From the NCBI GenBank assembly GCA_937982115.1, contig CALJNE010000049.1, positions 1-57,939 of the forward strand: 57,939 bases of DNA, given 5' to 3'. Shown here piece by piece: positions 34,975 to 41,938 of the stretch. Source of the stretch: an uncultured Bacteroidales bacterium (GTDB lineage: Bacteria; Bacteroidota; Bacteroidia; Bacteroidales; ML635J-15). Under the pieces are notes generated by a model, which saw nothing but the letters and a program-made list of their open reading frames with translations, was not told where the DNA came from and did not search any database. The translations under genes were made by a program, and so were the position numbers. The stretch's first letter is position 1; each line of letters starts with the position of its first letter.

Positions 34975-36750
34975 TTAAAATTTATATTCATTATCTTCAA
35001 TGAGTTTGTCGGCAATTCTGCGACGACATTCTTTAACATTAACTCCTTCTACACAAGTAAGAGATTTAATTGTTTTGTAAATGCGATTAGCTTCTTCTCC
35101 TTCAGCAATTGAAAAAGCAGCATCAATAGCTTTTTTGTAAATAATTCCAGCAGCGTCAAATACATTTACAGCAAGAATATCTTTATAAATTTCAGAGTTT
35201 TGTTTGAGATTTTCGTTTAAAATACGTGAAAAGCGGAGAGCTAATGATTCTGCAGAGTAGATTTGAATCATAATATCGCTGATATTATTGATAACTTCTT
35301 GCTCTTTCATTAAATCTCGTCCAAATTTTTGAGAAGCTGCATGGATAAGAATTAGTGCAGTTTTTTTGAAATTACGAATATATCTCATTCTTTTTTCAAT
35401 GAAACTTTCACCTTCGACGGCATTTTCACGGCAGTTTTCCATATTGTTATAATACTCTTCTGCCGGGGTTGACATATCAAATTCTCCTTTCATTCCGCGT
35501 TTTATGGCAGTTTCAACAAGTAAGAGGCGATTGATTTCGTTAGTGCCCTCAAAGATTCTGTTTATTCTTGAATCTCTGTATCCGCGTTCTACAGCCATTT
35601 CTGCGGAATAACCCATACCACCGTGTATTTGAACTGCTTCATCAACAACAAAATCTAATACTTCTGAACCAAATACTTTAAGTAATGCTGCTTCAACTGC
35701 ATAATAACTTATACCTTCAATAGAAGCTAAGCCTTTATCCATTCCGGATGCTTTATTTTCTTTTATCATTTGGTCAATATCGCTGCTTGCACGATAAATT
35801 GCAGATTCGAGAGCAAATGTTCTGATTACTTGTTCTGCAAGTTTATGTTTTATTGCCCCAAAACTTGATATAAGAACGCCAAATTGTTTACGTTCGTTAG
35901 CATATTTTACGGAGTCATTAATTGCTTTTTTAGCTGCTCCAATCACATTAGCACCTAATTTAATCCGTCCCATGTGCAAAATGCTTAGTGCAATTCTGAA
36001 TCCCATACCGGGTTTCCCGATTAAATTTTCTACAGGAACTTTTACGTCGTTATAATATATTTGGGCAGTAGAAGAACCTTTTATCCCCATTTTGTGTTCA
36101 TCCGGACCAACTACAACCCCCGGCATATTTTTTTCAACGATGAATGCAGAAAGAACTCTATCATTACCTATTTTTGCAAAAACTACGTGAGTGTCAGCAA
36201 AACCTGCATTTGTTATCCACATTTTTTGACCGTTCAGGATGTAATGTTTACCATCTTCTGAAAGCACAGCACGGGTTTTCCCAGAATTTGCATCTGATCC
36301 TGCACTTGGTTCGGTTAAGCAGTATGCTCCGATATATTCACCTGTTGCAAGTTTAGTAACATATTTTTGACGTTGTTCTTCATTGCCGTAATACATAATT
36401 GGCAATGTTCCAATTCCTGTGGATGCCATAAATGCTACAGAAAAAGAATATGCTGCTCCGATATTTTCGGCAGCTAACATTTGTGTAACAAAATCTTGTT
36501 CAAATCCTCCATATTCTTCGGGTATGGCAATTCCCATCAACCCTAATTCTCCAGCTTTTTTTAACTGGGTTCTCATTAATTCCCTATCGCCTTTGTCTAG
36601 CTCATCTAGTATTGGGAATATTTCAGCTTCGATAAAGTCTTTAATAGTTTGCTTTATCATTAACTGTTCTTCATTAAATTGCTCAGGAATAAAAATAATT
36701 GAAGGATCTGTTTCCTTAATTAAAAATTCACCGCTTTTTAAATTTTTCAT
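34975..36750 (-). CDS. acyl-CoA dehydrogenase
   Basis: A 591-residue FAD-dependent acyl-CoA dehydrogenase for beta-oxidation or butyrate/branched-chain metabolism. The N-terminal helical domain has MGIAIPEEYGGFEQDF. The middle has GAYCLTEPSAGSDANSGKT and KMWITNAGFADTHVVFAKI. The C-terminal helical domain has HGGMGYSAEMAVERGYRD and the catalytic-Glu motif RIFEGTNEINRLLL. About 150 extra residues at the C-terminus make it longer than the ~380-residue classic enzymes, as usual for this Bacteroidota subtype. No ETF genes are nearby. It is transcribed alone from a promoter box lying inside a palindrome at 36771-36798. Confidence 0.95.
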   Translation of the reverse strand: MKNLKSGEFLIKETDPSIIFIPEQFNEEQLMIKQTIKDFIEAEIFPILDELDKGDRELMRTQLKKAGELGLMGIAIPEEYGGFEQDFVTQMLAAENIGAAYSFSVAFMASTGIGTLPIMYYGNEEQRQKYVTKLATGEYIGAYCLTEPSAGSDANSGKTRAVLSEDGKHYILNGQKMWITNAGFADTHVVFAKIGNDRVLSAFIVEKNMPGVVVGPDEHKMGIKGSSTAQIYYNDVKVPVENLIGKPGMGFRIALSILHMGRIKLGANVIGAAKKAINDSVKYANERKQFGVLISSFGAIKHKLAEQVIRTFALESAIYRASSDIDQMIKENKASGMDKGLASIEGISYYAVEAALLKVFGSEVLDFVVDEAVQIHGGMGYSAEMAVERGYRDSRINRIFEGTNEINRLLLVETAIKRGMKGEFDMSTPAEEYYNNMENCRENAVEGESFIEKRMRYIRNFKKTALILIHAASQKFGRDLMKEQEVINNISDIMIQIYSAESLALRFSRILNENLKQNSEIYKDILAVNVFDAAGIIYKKAIDAAFSIAEGEEANRIYKTIKSLTCVEGVNVKECRRRIADKLIEDNEYKF

Positions 36751-37058
36751 ATGGTTTTGTTTTTAATTTATTTTATTTTTGCATATGCAAAAATAAAAAT
36801 ATTTTTAATATAAATTACTTTTGGAACATATTTGATTATTGAGGATAGATATTTAATTCTTAAACTTTCTTTAGCTCTTAAACGTAAAGAATGGGTTACC
36901 TTATCTTGGCAAAATTACAAAACTTTCTATCCCTTTTTTTTCTAGTGCATAATTTGGGTTTATAAATCTCTTAACTGTTGATTTTCTAGAAAAATTTTTA
37001 TTTCTAAATTGGGAACAAAGAATATTACTTATTTAACTCAATACGAACACGAAAGAGG
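36751..37058. other. intergenic region between acyl-CoA dehydrogenase and rsmE
   Basis: About 308 bases. The left end holds the palindromic promoter. From 36799 on I see no convincing ORF (the longest ATG-started one has ~22 codons), no strong hairpin and no RNA gene. The rsmE stop is at 37059, and no obvious terminator follows it. Confidence 0.5.
36771..36798. promoter_or_regulatory. 28-bp perfect palindrome containing two opposed -7 boxes
   Basis: The sequence is a perfect inverted repeat centred on CATATG (between 36784 and 36785). Each arm holds TATTTTTG: 36774-36781 on the + strand and 36788-36795 on the minus strand. The minus-strand box is 37 bases upstream of the acyl-CoA dehydrogenase ATG and is its likely promoter. 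No gene starts to the right on the + strand, so the second box may serve a short transcript, or the symmetry may be a dimeric regulator site overlapping the promoter. Confidence 0.6.
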
Positions 37059-37778
37059 TTATTTATGTTTCAACTCATTTATTACTGATACAATATTACA
37101 AGCAACAATTCCTGCTGTTTCTGTTCGCAGACGACTGTTCCCAAGCGAAATTTCCTTAAAACTATTATTGCATCCGGAAATAATTTCTTCTTTCGAAAAA
37201 TCACCTTCAGGACCTATTAATATTAATATGTTTTCTTTTGGTTTTATAGAGTTGCCTAAATATTGTTTTTGTGAACTTTCTTCGCAATGGGCAATAAATT
37301 TATTTAACTGATTAAAATTTGATTTTATGAATTTTTCAATGCTTATAGCTTCGTTAATTTTTGGAATATAGGCTTTTTGTGATTGTTTAATTGCAGCTTC
37401 TGCAATGCGATTTAACCGATCTGTTTTTACGATTTTTCTTTCTGAGTTTTTGCATATTATCGGAGTAATCTCATCTATCCCTATTTCAGTAGATTTCTCA
37501 ATAAACCATTCATATCTGTCAATGTTTTTTGTTGGAGCGATGGCAATATGTAAATAGTAGTTACGCTTTTGGTATTCTTTATATGTTTCAATAATCTCTA
37601 CCTCTACAATTTTTCCTGTAATATTATAAATAGTTGATTTATGCAAATTCCCTTTGCCGTCGGTAATCCAAATTTCATCACCGACCTGCATTCTTAATAC
37701 TCTTGAAATATGTTTAGACTCGTCCTCGTTAAATTTATGAAATGGAAAATTTATTTCCGGATCGTAAAAAAGATACAT
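37059..37778 (-). CDS. rsmE: 16S rRNA m3U1498 methyltransferase
   Basis: A 239-residue SPOUT-class methyltransferase that modifies U1498 of 16S rRNA. An N-terminal PUA-like domain (EDESKHISRVLRMQVGDEIWITDGKGN) precedes the trefoil-knot SAM domain, with IAIAPTKNIDRYEWFIEKSTEIG, KQSQKAYIPKI, LIGPEGDFSKEEI and ISLGNSRLRTETAGIVAC as the standard RsmE motifs. Normal length. It is preceded by the ompA-type gene, which ends at a strong terminator at 37799-37821, so rsmE probably has its own promoter, not identified here. Confidence 0.96.
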   Translation of the reverse strand: MYLFYDPEINFPFHKFNEDESKHISRVLRMQVGDEIWITDGKGNLHKSTIYNITGKIVEVEIIETYKEYQKRNYYLHIAIAPTKNIDRYEWFIEKSTEIGIDEITPIICKNSERKIVKTDRLNRIAEAAIKQSQKAYIPKINEAISIEKFIKSNFNQLNKFIAHCEESSQKQYLGNSIKPKENILILIGPEGDFSKEEIISGCNNSFKEISLGNSRLRTETAGIVACNIVSVINELKHK

Positions 37779-37798
37779 GTGATAATATTTAAAAAAAC

Positions 37799-37821
37799 AA
37801 GGAGCGATTTTCTCGCTCCTT
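37799..37821 (-). terminator. rho-independent terminator of the OmpA-family gene
   Basis: A 9-bp perfect stem AAGGAGCGA/TCGCTCCTT with a 5-base loop, followed on the minus strand by GTTTTTTT. It lies 6 bases after the OmpA-family stop. Confidence 0.85.
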
Positions 37822-37827
37822 AAAACT

Positions 37828-38856
37828 TTATTTCATCAACTCATATAAAATATCTAACTTAGGTGTGAGAATGATTTCGGTGCGGCGATTTTTTGCTCTT
37901 GCTTCCGGAGTCTTTGCAGGATCAACAGGCAGATATTGCCCTCTTCCTCCTGCAGTCAAGCGTGTGGGATCAATTTTTGAATTATTCAATAATATTTTCA
38001 CCACAGAAGTAGCTCTCTTAACACTTAAATCCCAATTGTCTTCAATGTTTCCGTTACTTCTGTATGGAACGTCGTCTGTATGTCCTTCTATCATTATATT
38101 AATGTCAGGATTTTGTTCAAGAACCTGTGCTAATTTTCTGAGAGCTTCAATTCCTCTGGGTTCAACGGTCCAGCTGCCTGATTTGAACAAAAGTTTTTCG
38201 TCAAGAGATACATATACTTTTCCGTTTTTGTTGGTTATTGTTAAACCATCTCCTTCAAAACCTACTAAAGCATCTGCAACTTTTCTACGGAGAGCATTTA
38301 ACAGAGAATCTTGAGCATTTAGTTTAGCTTCGAGTTCTTTCACTCTTGCATCTTTTGCCGCAAGTTCTTTTTCTTTTAAATCATTTCTGATTCGCATTTC
38401 TTCAACATTTGCTCTTTCTTGATTTAAACGAGCTTCTAATGCCCTTAATTCGTCTTCTTTGCGTTGTAATTCTTCTCGTGTCTGTTGAAGCAATAACATA
38501 GCTTTCTGTGTTTCAGCATCTGCTCCTGCACGTAATTTTTCCTGATTTTCGAGCAACTGTTTGTATAATTCATTGATTTTATCGTACTGAACCGTTAATG
38601 TTCTGTAGGCATTGCCTTTTATTGCAGTATCTGTTACTAAAGCATTTTTATCAATTGTAAGTTTTTCTATTTTGGCTTTTAACTCATTATTTTCGGTAGT
38701 TAAATTTTCGTTTGCTTTTTTTAGTTCTCTTCTATCATTTTCACATGATTCCTTTTTTTCTTTCATTTCTTCGAATTGTCTTGCAGGAACACATGAAAAA
38801 ACTATACCAGCAATCACCGTAATAGCTATTAAATTGATTATTTTTTTTGTTTTCAT
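37828..38856 (-). CDS. OmpA-family peptidoglycan-binding lipoprotein with coiled coil
   Basis: A 342-residue lipoprotein. The signal ends in a lipobox (IAGIVFSCVP). Residues ~27-195 are a long heptad-rich coiled coil (KKANENLTTENNELKAKIEKL through EELQRKEDELRALEARL). The C-terminal OmpA/MotB domain binds diaminopimelate in peptidoglycan: NPDINIMIEGHTDDVPYRS, LSVKRATSVVKILL, RLTAGGRGQYLPV, KNRRTEIILTPK. It probably links the outer membrane to the wall, with the coiled coil acting as a spacer. Monocistronic, with a TAnnTTTG box upstream and a strong terminator downstream. Confidence 0.92.
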   Translation of the reverse strand: MKTKKIINLIAITVIAGIVFSCVPARQFEEMKEKKESCENDRRELKKANENLTTENNELKAKIEKLTIDKNALVTDTAIKGNAYRTLTVQYDKINELYKQLLENQEKLRAGADAETQKAMLLLQQTREELQRKEDELRALEARLNQERANVEEMRIRNDLKEKELAAKDARVKELEAKLNAQDSLLNALRRKVADALVGFEGDGLTITNKNGKVYVSLDEKLLFKSGSWTVEPRGIEALRKLAQVLEQNPDINIMIEGHTDDVPYRSNGNIEDNWDLSVKRATSVVKILLNNSKIDPTRLTAGGRGQYLPVDPAKTPEARAKNRRTEIILTPKLDILYELMK

Positions 38857-38881
38857 GGTATTTAATTTTTATCTGTTTGTG

Positions 38882-38889
38882 CAAAAATA
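38882..38889 (-). promoter_or_regulatory. -7 promoter element of the OmpA-family gene
   Basis: TATTTTTG on the minus strand, exact TAnnTTTG match, 25 bases before the ATG at 38856. Confidence 0.65.
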
Positions 38890-38938
38890 AACAGTTATTT
38901 GATATTTTGTTCAATTCATTGTCGCAATTTATGAAAAA

Positions 38939-38964
38939 AAAGCTGTTTAAAACCGAACAGCTTT
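38939..38964 (-). terminator. rho-independent terminator after ornithine carbamoyltransferase
   Basis: A 9-bp stem AAAGCTGTT/AACAGCTTT with an 8-base loop, followed on the minus strand by a T-run. It lies 27 bases after the stop of the carbamoyltransferase gene. Confidence 0.8.
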
Positions 38965-38991
38965 TTTAATTTAAGATATTTATTAAAAATA

Positions 38992-39996
38992 TTATTCGCC
39001 TAAAGTTGCAACCATAACAGCTTTAATAGTATGCATTCTATTTTCTGCCTGGTCAAAAACTAAAGAGTTTTTACCTTCAAAAACATCTTCAGTAACTTCA
39101 ATGCCATTATTTAATCCGAATTCTTCGCTTACTTGTTTTCCAACTTTTGTATCAGCATTATGGAAAGAAGGTAGGCAATGCATGAATTTAACATTTGGAT
39201 TTCCTGATTTTGCAATTAATTCTGCATTAACCTGATATGGTTTTAATAATTTAATTCTTTCTGCCCAAACTTCTTTTGGTTCACCCATAGAAACCCAAAC
39301 ATCGGTATGAATAAATTCAACTCCTTTTACTGCTTCTGTAGGATCTTCGGTAATTGTAATACGTGCTCCTGATTCTTTTGCAATATTTTTGCAAGTTTCA
39401 ATTAATTCTTTTTCAGGCCATAATTCTTTTGGAGCACCGATTCTTACATCCATTCCCAAAATTGAGCCAATTGTTAATAATGATCTACCCATATTGAAAC
39501 GTGCATCACCAACATAAGTATAAGAGATTTTTTCCAGCGGGTTGTGTGAATGTTCCATCATTGTAAGAACATCTGCTAACATTTGGGTAGGATGCCATTC
39601 GTTTGTCAAACCATTCCATACCGGTACACCAGCATATTTAGCAAGTTCTTCAACAATTTCTTGCCCGAAACCACGATATTCTATGCCATCATACATGCGC
39701 CCCAATACTCTTGCAGTATCTTTAATTGTTTCTTTGTGTCCCATCTGACTTCCTGTAGGACCTAAATAAGTAACATGTGCCCCCTGGTCGTGAGCAGCAA
39801 CTTCAAAAGCACAACGTGTACGAGTTGAATCTTTCTCGAAAATCAATGCGATGTTTTTGCCTTTGAGTTTTTGTTGTTCTGTGCCGCTATACTTTGCATT
39901 TTTCAACTGTTTTGATAAATTAAGTAAGAACACAAGTTCTTCTTTTGTGAAATCCAATTCTTTTAAGAAATGTCTGTTTTTTAAATTGAAAGCCAT
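38992..39996 (-). CDS. argF: ornithine carbamoyltransferase
   Basis: A 334-residue enzyme that interconverts ornithine plus carbamoyl phosphate and citrulline plus phosphate. The carbamoyl-phosphate motif is in [17 protein letters not shown] and the HPTQ motif in [18 protein letters not shown]. The ornithine-side SMG loop is in [14 protein letters not shown], and the catalytic HCLP in [13 protein letters not shown]. The SMG loop marks a true ornithine enzyme rather than the acetyl- or succinylornithine type found in many Bacteroidota. It lies 33 bases after a carbamate kinase gene, so the pair likely runs citrulline breakdown for ATP (arcB role). Arginine deiminase is not in the window. Confidence 0.93.
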   Translation of the reverse strand: MAFNLKNRHFLKELDFTKEELVFLLNLSKQLKNAKYSGTEQQKLKGKNIALIFEKDSTRTRCAFEVAAHDQGAHVTYLGPTGSQMGHKETIKDTARVLGRMYDGIEYRGFGQEIVEELAKYAGVPVWNGLTNEWHPTQMLADVLTMMEHSHNPLEKISYTYVGDARFNMGRSLLTIGSILGMDVRIGAPKELWPEKELIETCKNIAKESGARITITEDPTEAVKGVEFIHTDVWVSMGEPKEVWAERIKLLKPYQVNAELIAKSGNPNVKFMHCLPSFHNADTKVGKQVSEEFGLNNGIEVTEDVFEGKNSLVFDQAENRMHTIKAVMVATLGE

Positions 39997-40029
39997 AATC
40001 CAATTAATTTTATGTTTAACATCAATTAT

Positions 40030-40986
40030 TTATTTTCCCATAATTATTCTTGTACCGGCTTCCGGATTTTCGAGTTGTCCGGCTTCGGTAATAATACATA
40101 CTTTGCCTCCGTTTTCAACAAAGTTTATTGCTGCACGAATCTTCGGAGCCATAGAACCCTCTGTAAAGTGTCCTTCTGCCAGGTATTGTTTTGCTTCCGA
40201 TACAGTAATTGTGTCCAATTTCTTTTCTTGAGGAGTGTTAAAATGCAGACATACTTTTGGAACATCGGTTAAGATATAAAACTCATCGGCATTTATGTAA
40301 ACTGCCAGCATCGAAGAGGCTAAATCTTTATCAATAACTGCATCTATGCCCTGTAATTTTCCGGGTTCAACATAAAATACCGGAATCCCGCCTCCGCCTA
40401 CAGTAACAACAATGTTACCTTCGCGAGCGAGACGCTCAACTATGTTTTTATTATTGATATCAATTGGTTTTGGAGAGGCAACAACTTTTCTCCAACCTTT
40501 TCCCTTGGGATCTTTAGCATAAGAATCTTCGGGATGTTTTTCCATTAAAATTTTAACTTCTTCTTCTGTGTAATAAGGTCCGATAGGTTTTGTCGGATTT
40601 TTGAATGCCGGATCATTTTTGTCAACAATCACTTGTGTTACAAGTGTGATTATATTTCTGTTGTATCCGTGTTTTGAAAGAACATTCATGAATTGTTGTT
40701 CAATTATGTATCCGATAAAACCTTGTGAGTATGCTCCACAAATATCCAGTGGCATTTCCGGAATTCCGTAAAGTTTTTCACCTGCATTCACTTGCAATAA
40801 AATATTGCCTACTTGTGGACCATTGCCATGACCTATAACAATGTCATAGCCTCTTTCAATTAAACTTAATAAACTTTCACATGTTTCAAAAACATTAGCC
40901 TCTTGCTCATCAATTGTTCCTTTTTGTCCTGCTCTTAGAAGTGCGTTCCCTCCAAAAGCTACTACTGCTAACTTCTTTCCATTCAT
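40030..40986 (-). CDS. arcC: carbamate kinase
   Basis: A 318-residue amino-acid-kinase-fold enzyme that makes ATP from carbamoyl phosphate and ADP. Motifs: KLAVVAFGGNALLRAGQKGT at the N-terminus, VIGHGNGPQVGNILLQVNAGE, PKPIDINNKNIVERLAREG, VVTVGGGGIPVFY, DKDLASSMLAVYINAD and the closing EAGQLENPEAGTRIIM. The longest frame begins at a TTG at 41013 inside the promoter box, so the ATG at 40986 is used. First gene of the arcC-ornithine carbamoyltransferase pair. Confidence 0.95.
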   Translation of the reverse strand: MNGKKLAVVAFGGNALLRAGQKGTIDEQEANVFETCESLLSLIERGYDIVIGHGNGPQVGNILLQVNAGEKLYGIPEMPLDICGAYSQGFIGYIIEQQFMNVLSKHGYNRNIITLVTQVIVDKNDPAFKNPTKPIGPYYTEEEVKILMEKHPEDSYAKDPKGKGWRKVVASPKPIDINNKNIVERLAREGNIVVTVGGGGIPVFYVEPGKLQGIDAVIDKDLASSMLAVYINADEFYILTDVPKVCLHFNTPQEKKLDTITVSEAKQYLAEGHFTEGSMAPKIRAAINFVENGGKVCIITEAGQLENPEAGTRIIMGK

Positions 40987-41010
40987 AAAAATTAAATTTT
41001 CAGTTTTTTG

Positions 41011-41018
41011 CAAATCTA
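41011..41018 (-). promoter_or_regulatory. -7 promoter element of arcC operon; decides the start
   Basis: TAGATTTG on the minus strand, exact TAnnTTTG match, 24 bases before the ATG at 40986. It overlaps the TTG at 41013, ruling that out as start. Confidence 0.6.
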
Positions 41019-41143
41019 TATTTTTAAAAAAAATCCAACAGCATTTATGTTTTTTAACATATTTAATTAATTGTTAAGTTTCTTAATAAGATGTTAAAGT
41101 TTTGAATATATTAAAAAAAATTTTTGTAATTTTTATAAAACAT

Positions 41144-41151
41144 TATTTTTG
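41144..41151 (+). promoter_or_regulatory. promoter of the DUF4412-like gene
   Basis: TATTTTTG, exact TAnnTTTG match, 47 bases before the ATG at 41199. A TTTG at 41123-41126, 17 bases further upstream, fits the -33 element, making this the most complete promoter in the window. Confidence 0.65.
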
Positions 41152-41198
41152 TGGTACTTAATTTGAAAGCGTTGAAATTATAAATGTTAAATTAAATT

Positions 41199-41882
41199 AT
41201 GAATATTATGAAAAGTTTATTTAAGTTCTCATCACTCGCAATAGCTGTTATCTTGTTATCAACAGGAGTCAGTTTTGCACAAAAAAAAGCAAAACCTTTT
41301 AACGGTGTTATTACTTATGAAATTTCTTATCTCGGCGATATTGACGAGGCCAGTAAGGCTCAATTAGCTAATATGTCAACATTGAGCATTAGCGGAAATA
41401 AAGCTAGAAGTGAACAAGTATCTCCGTTTTATACCGTTGCACAAATTTTTGATGTTGCAAAAGGAGATATGATTGTTTTAATTGAAGCTATGGGAATGAA
41501 AATTGCCGTTAAGCAAACAAAAGAAGAAATTGAAAAAAGAAATGCTGAAGCAGAAGCAAAAGATCCCGAAATAACTTATTTAGATGAAACAAAAATCATT
41601 GCAGGAGTAAAATGCAAAAAAGCTGAAGTTAAAGTCGAAGACCAAATTATAGATGTTTATTATACAGAAGAATTAAACGTACCAGAAGGAATTAATGAAG
41701 TACAGGGTTTTAAAGGATTAAAAGGTGTTTTGATGGAATACACTATCGAACAACAAGGAATTGAAATGAAATTTTCTGCAAAAGAAATAAGTTATAAGAA
41801 ACCTAAAGCCGGATTATTTGTAATTCCTGATGATTATCAGATTAAAAAGCCTGAAGAACTCGGTGGTCTTTTTGGAATGTAA
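41199..41882 (+). CDS. exported DUF4412-like protein
   Basis: A 227-residue periplasmic protein. It has a signal peptide (residues 4-27, ending GVSFAQ), then a beta-rich domain: GVITYEISYLGD near the N-terminus, KARSEQVSPFYTVAQIFD, and late IIAGVKCKKAEVKVEDQIIDVYYTEELNV. The ITYEI..G, Y.D...I.G.KCKKA and YYTEEL pattern resembles the DUF4412/GLPGLI-type families common in Bacteroidota, whose function is unknown. An ATG three codons later (41208) is an equally good start. It is transcribed alone and closed by a strong hairpin at 41901. Confidence 0.7.
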   Translation: MNIMKSLFKFSSLAIAVILLSTGVSFAQKKAKPFNGVITYEISYLGDIDEASKAQLANMSTLSISGNKARSEQVSPFYTVAQIFDVAKGDMIVLIEAMGMKIAVKQTKEEIEKRNAEAEAKDPEITYLDETKIIAGVKCKKAEVKVEDQIIDVYYTEELNVPEGINEVQGFKGLKGVLMEYTIEQQGIEMKFSAKEISYKKPKAGLFVIPDDYQIKKPEELGGLFGM

Positions 41883-41900
41883 AAAATTTGCAACAAAATA

Positions 41901-41924
41901 AAAAATCCTCAAAAGAGGATTTTT
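41901..41924 (+). terminator. rho-independent terminator before ftsK
   Basis: A perfect 10-bp stem AAAAATCCTC/GAGGATTTTT with an AAAA loop and a further T-run. It follows the DUF4412-like gene. It lies inside the longest ftsK frame (from 41888), showing that the real ftsK start is downstream at 41939. Confidence 0.85.
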
Positions 41925-41938
41925 TTTATTTTTACGGC

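Noticed and set aside
37009-37311. 100-codon + strand ORF overlapping rsmE
   Set aside because: Mostly antisense to rsmE; the TTG start and promoter context are poor, and the translation matches nothing.
37865-38314. 149-codon + strand ORF inside the OmpA-family gene
   Set aside because: Antisense shadow of the conserved OmpA domain.
39851-40231. 126-codon + strand ORF across the carbamoyltransferase/carbamate kinase junction
   Set aside because: Antisense to two well-supported genes; hydrophobic shadow frame.
41925-41938. TATTTTTA just before the ftsK ATG as a promoter box
   Set aside because: Lacks the final G of TAnnTTTG and lies in the terminator's T-run, so it cannot be separated from chance.
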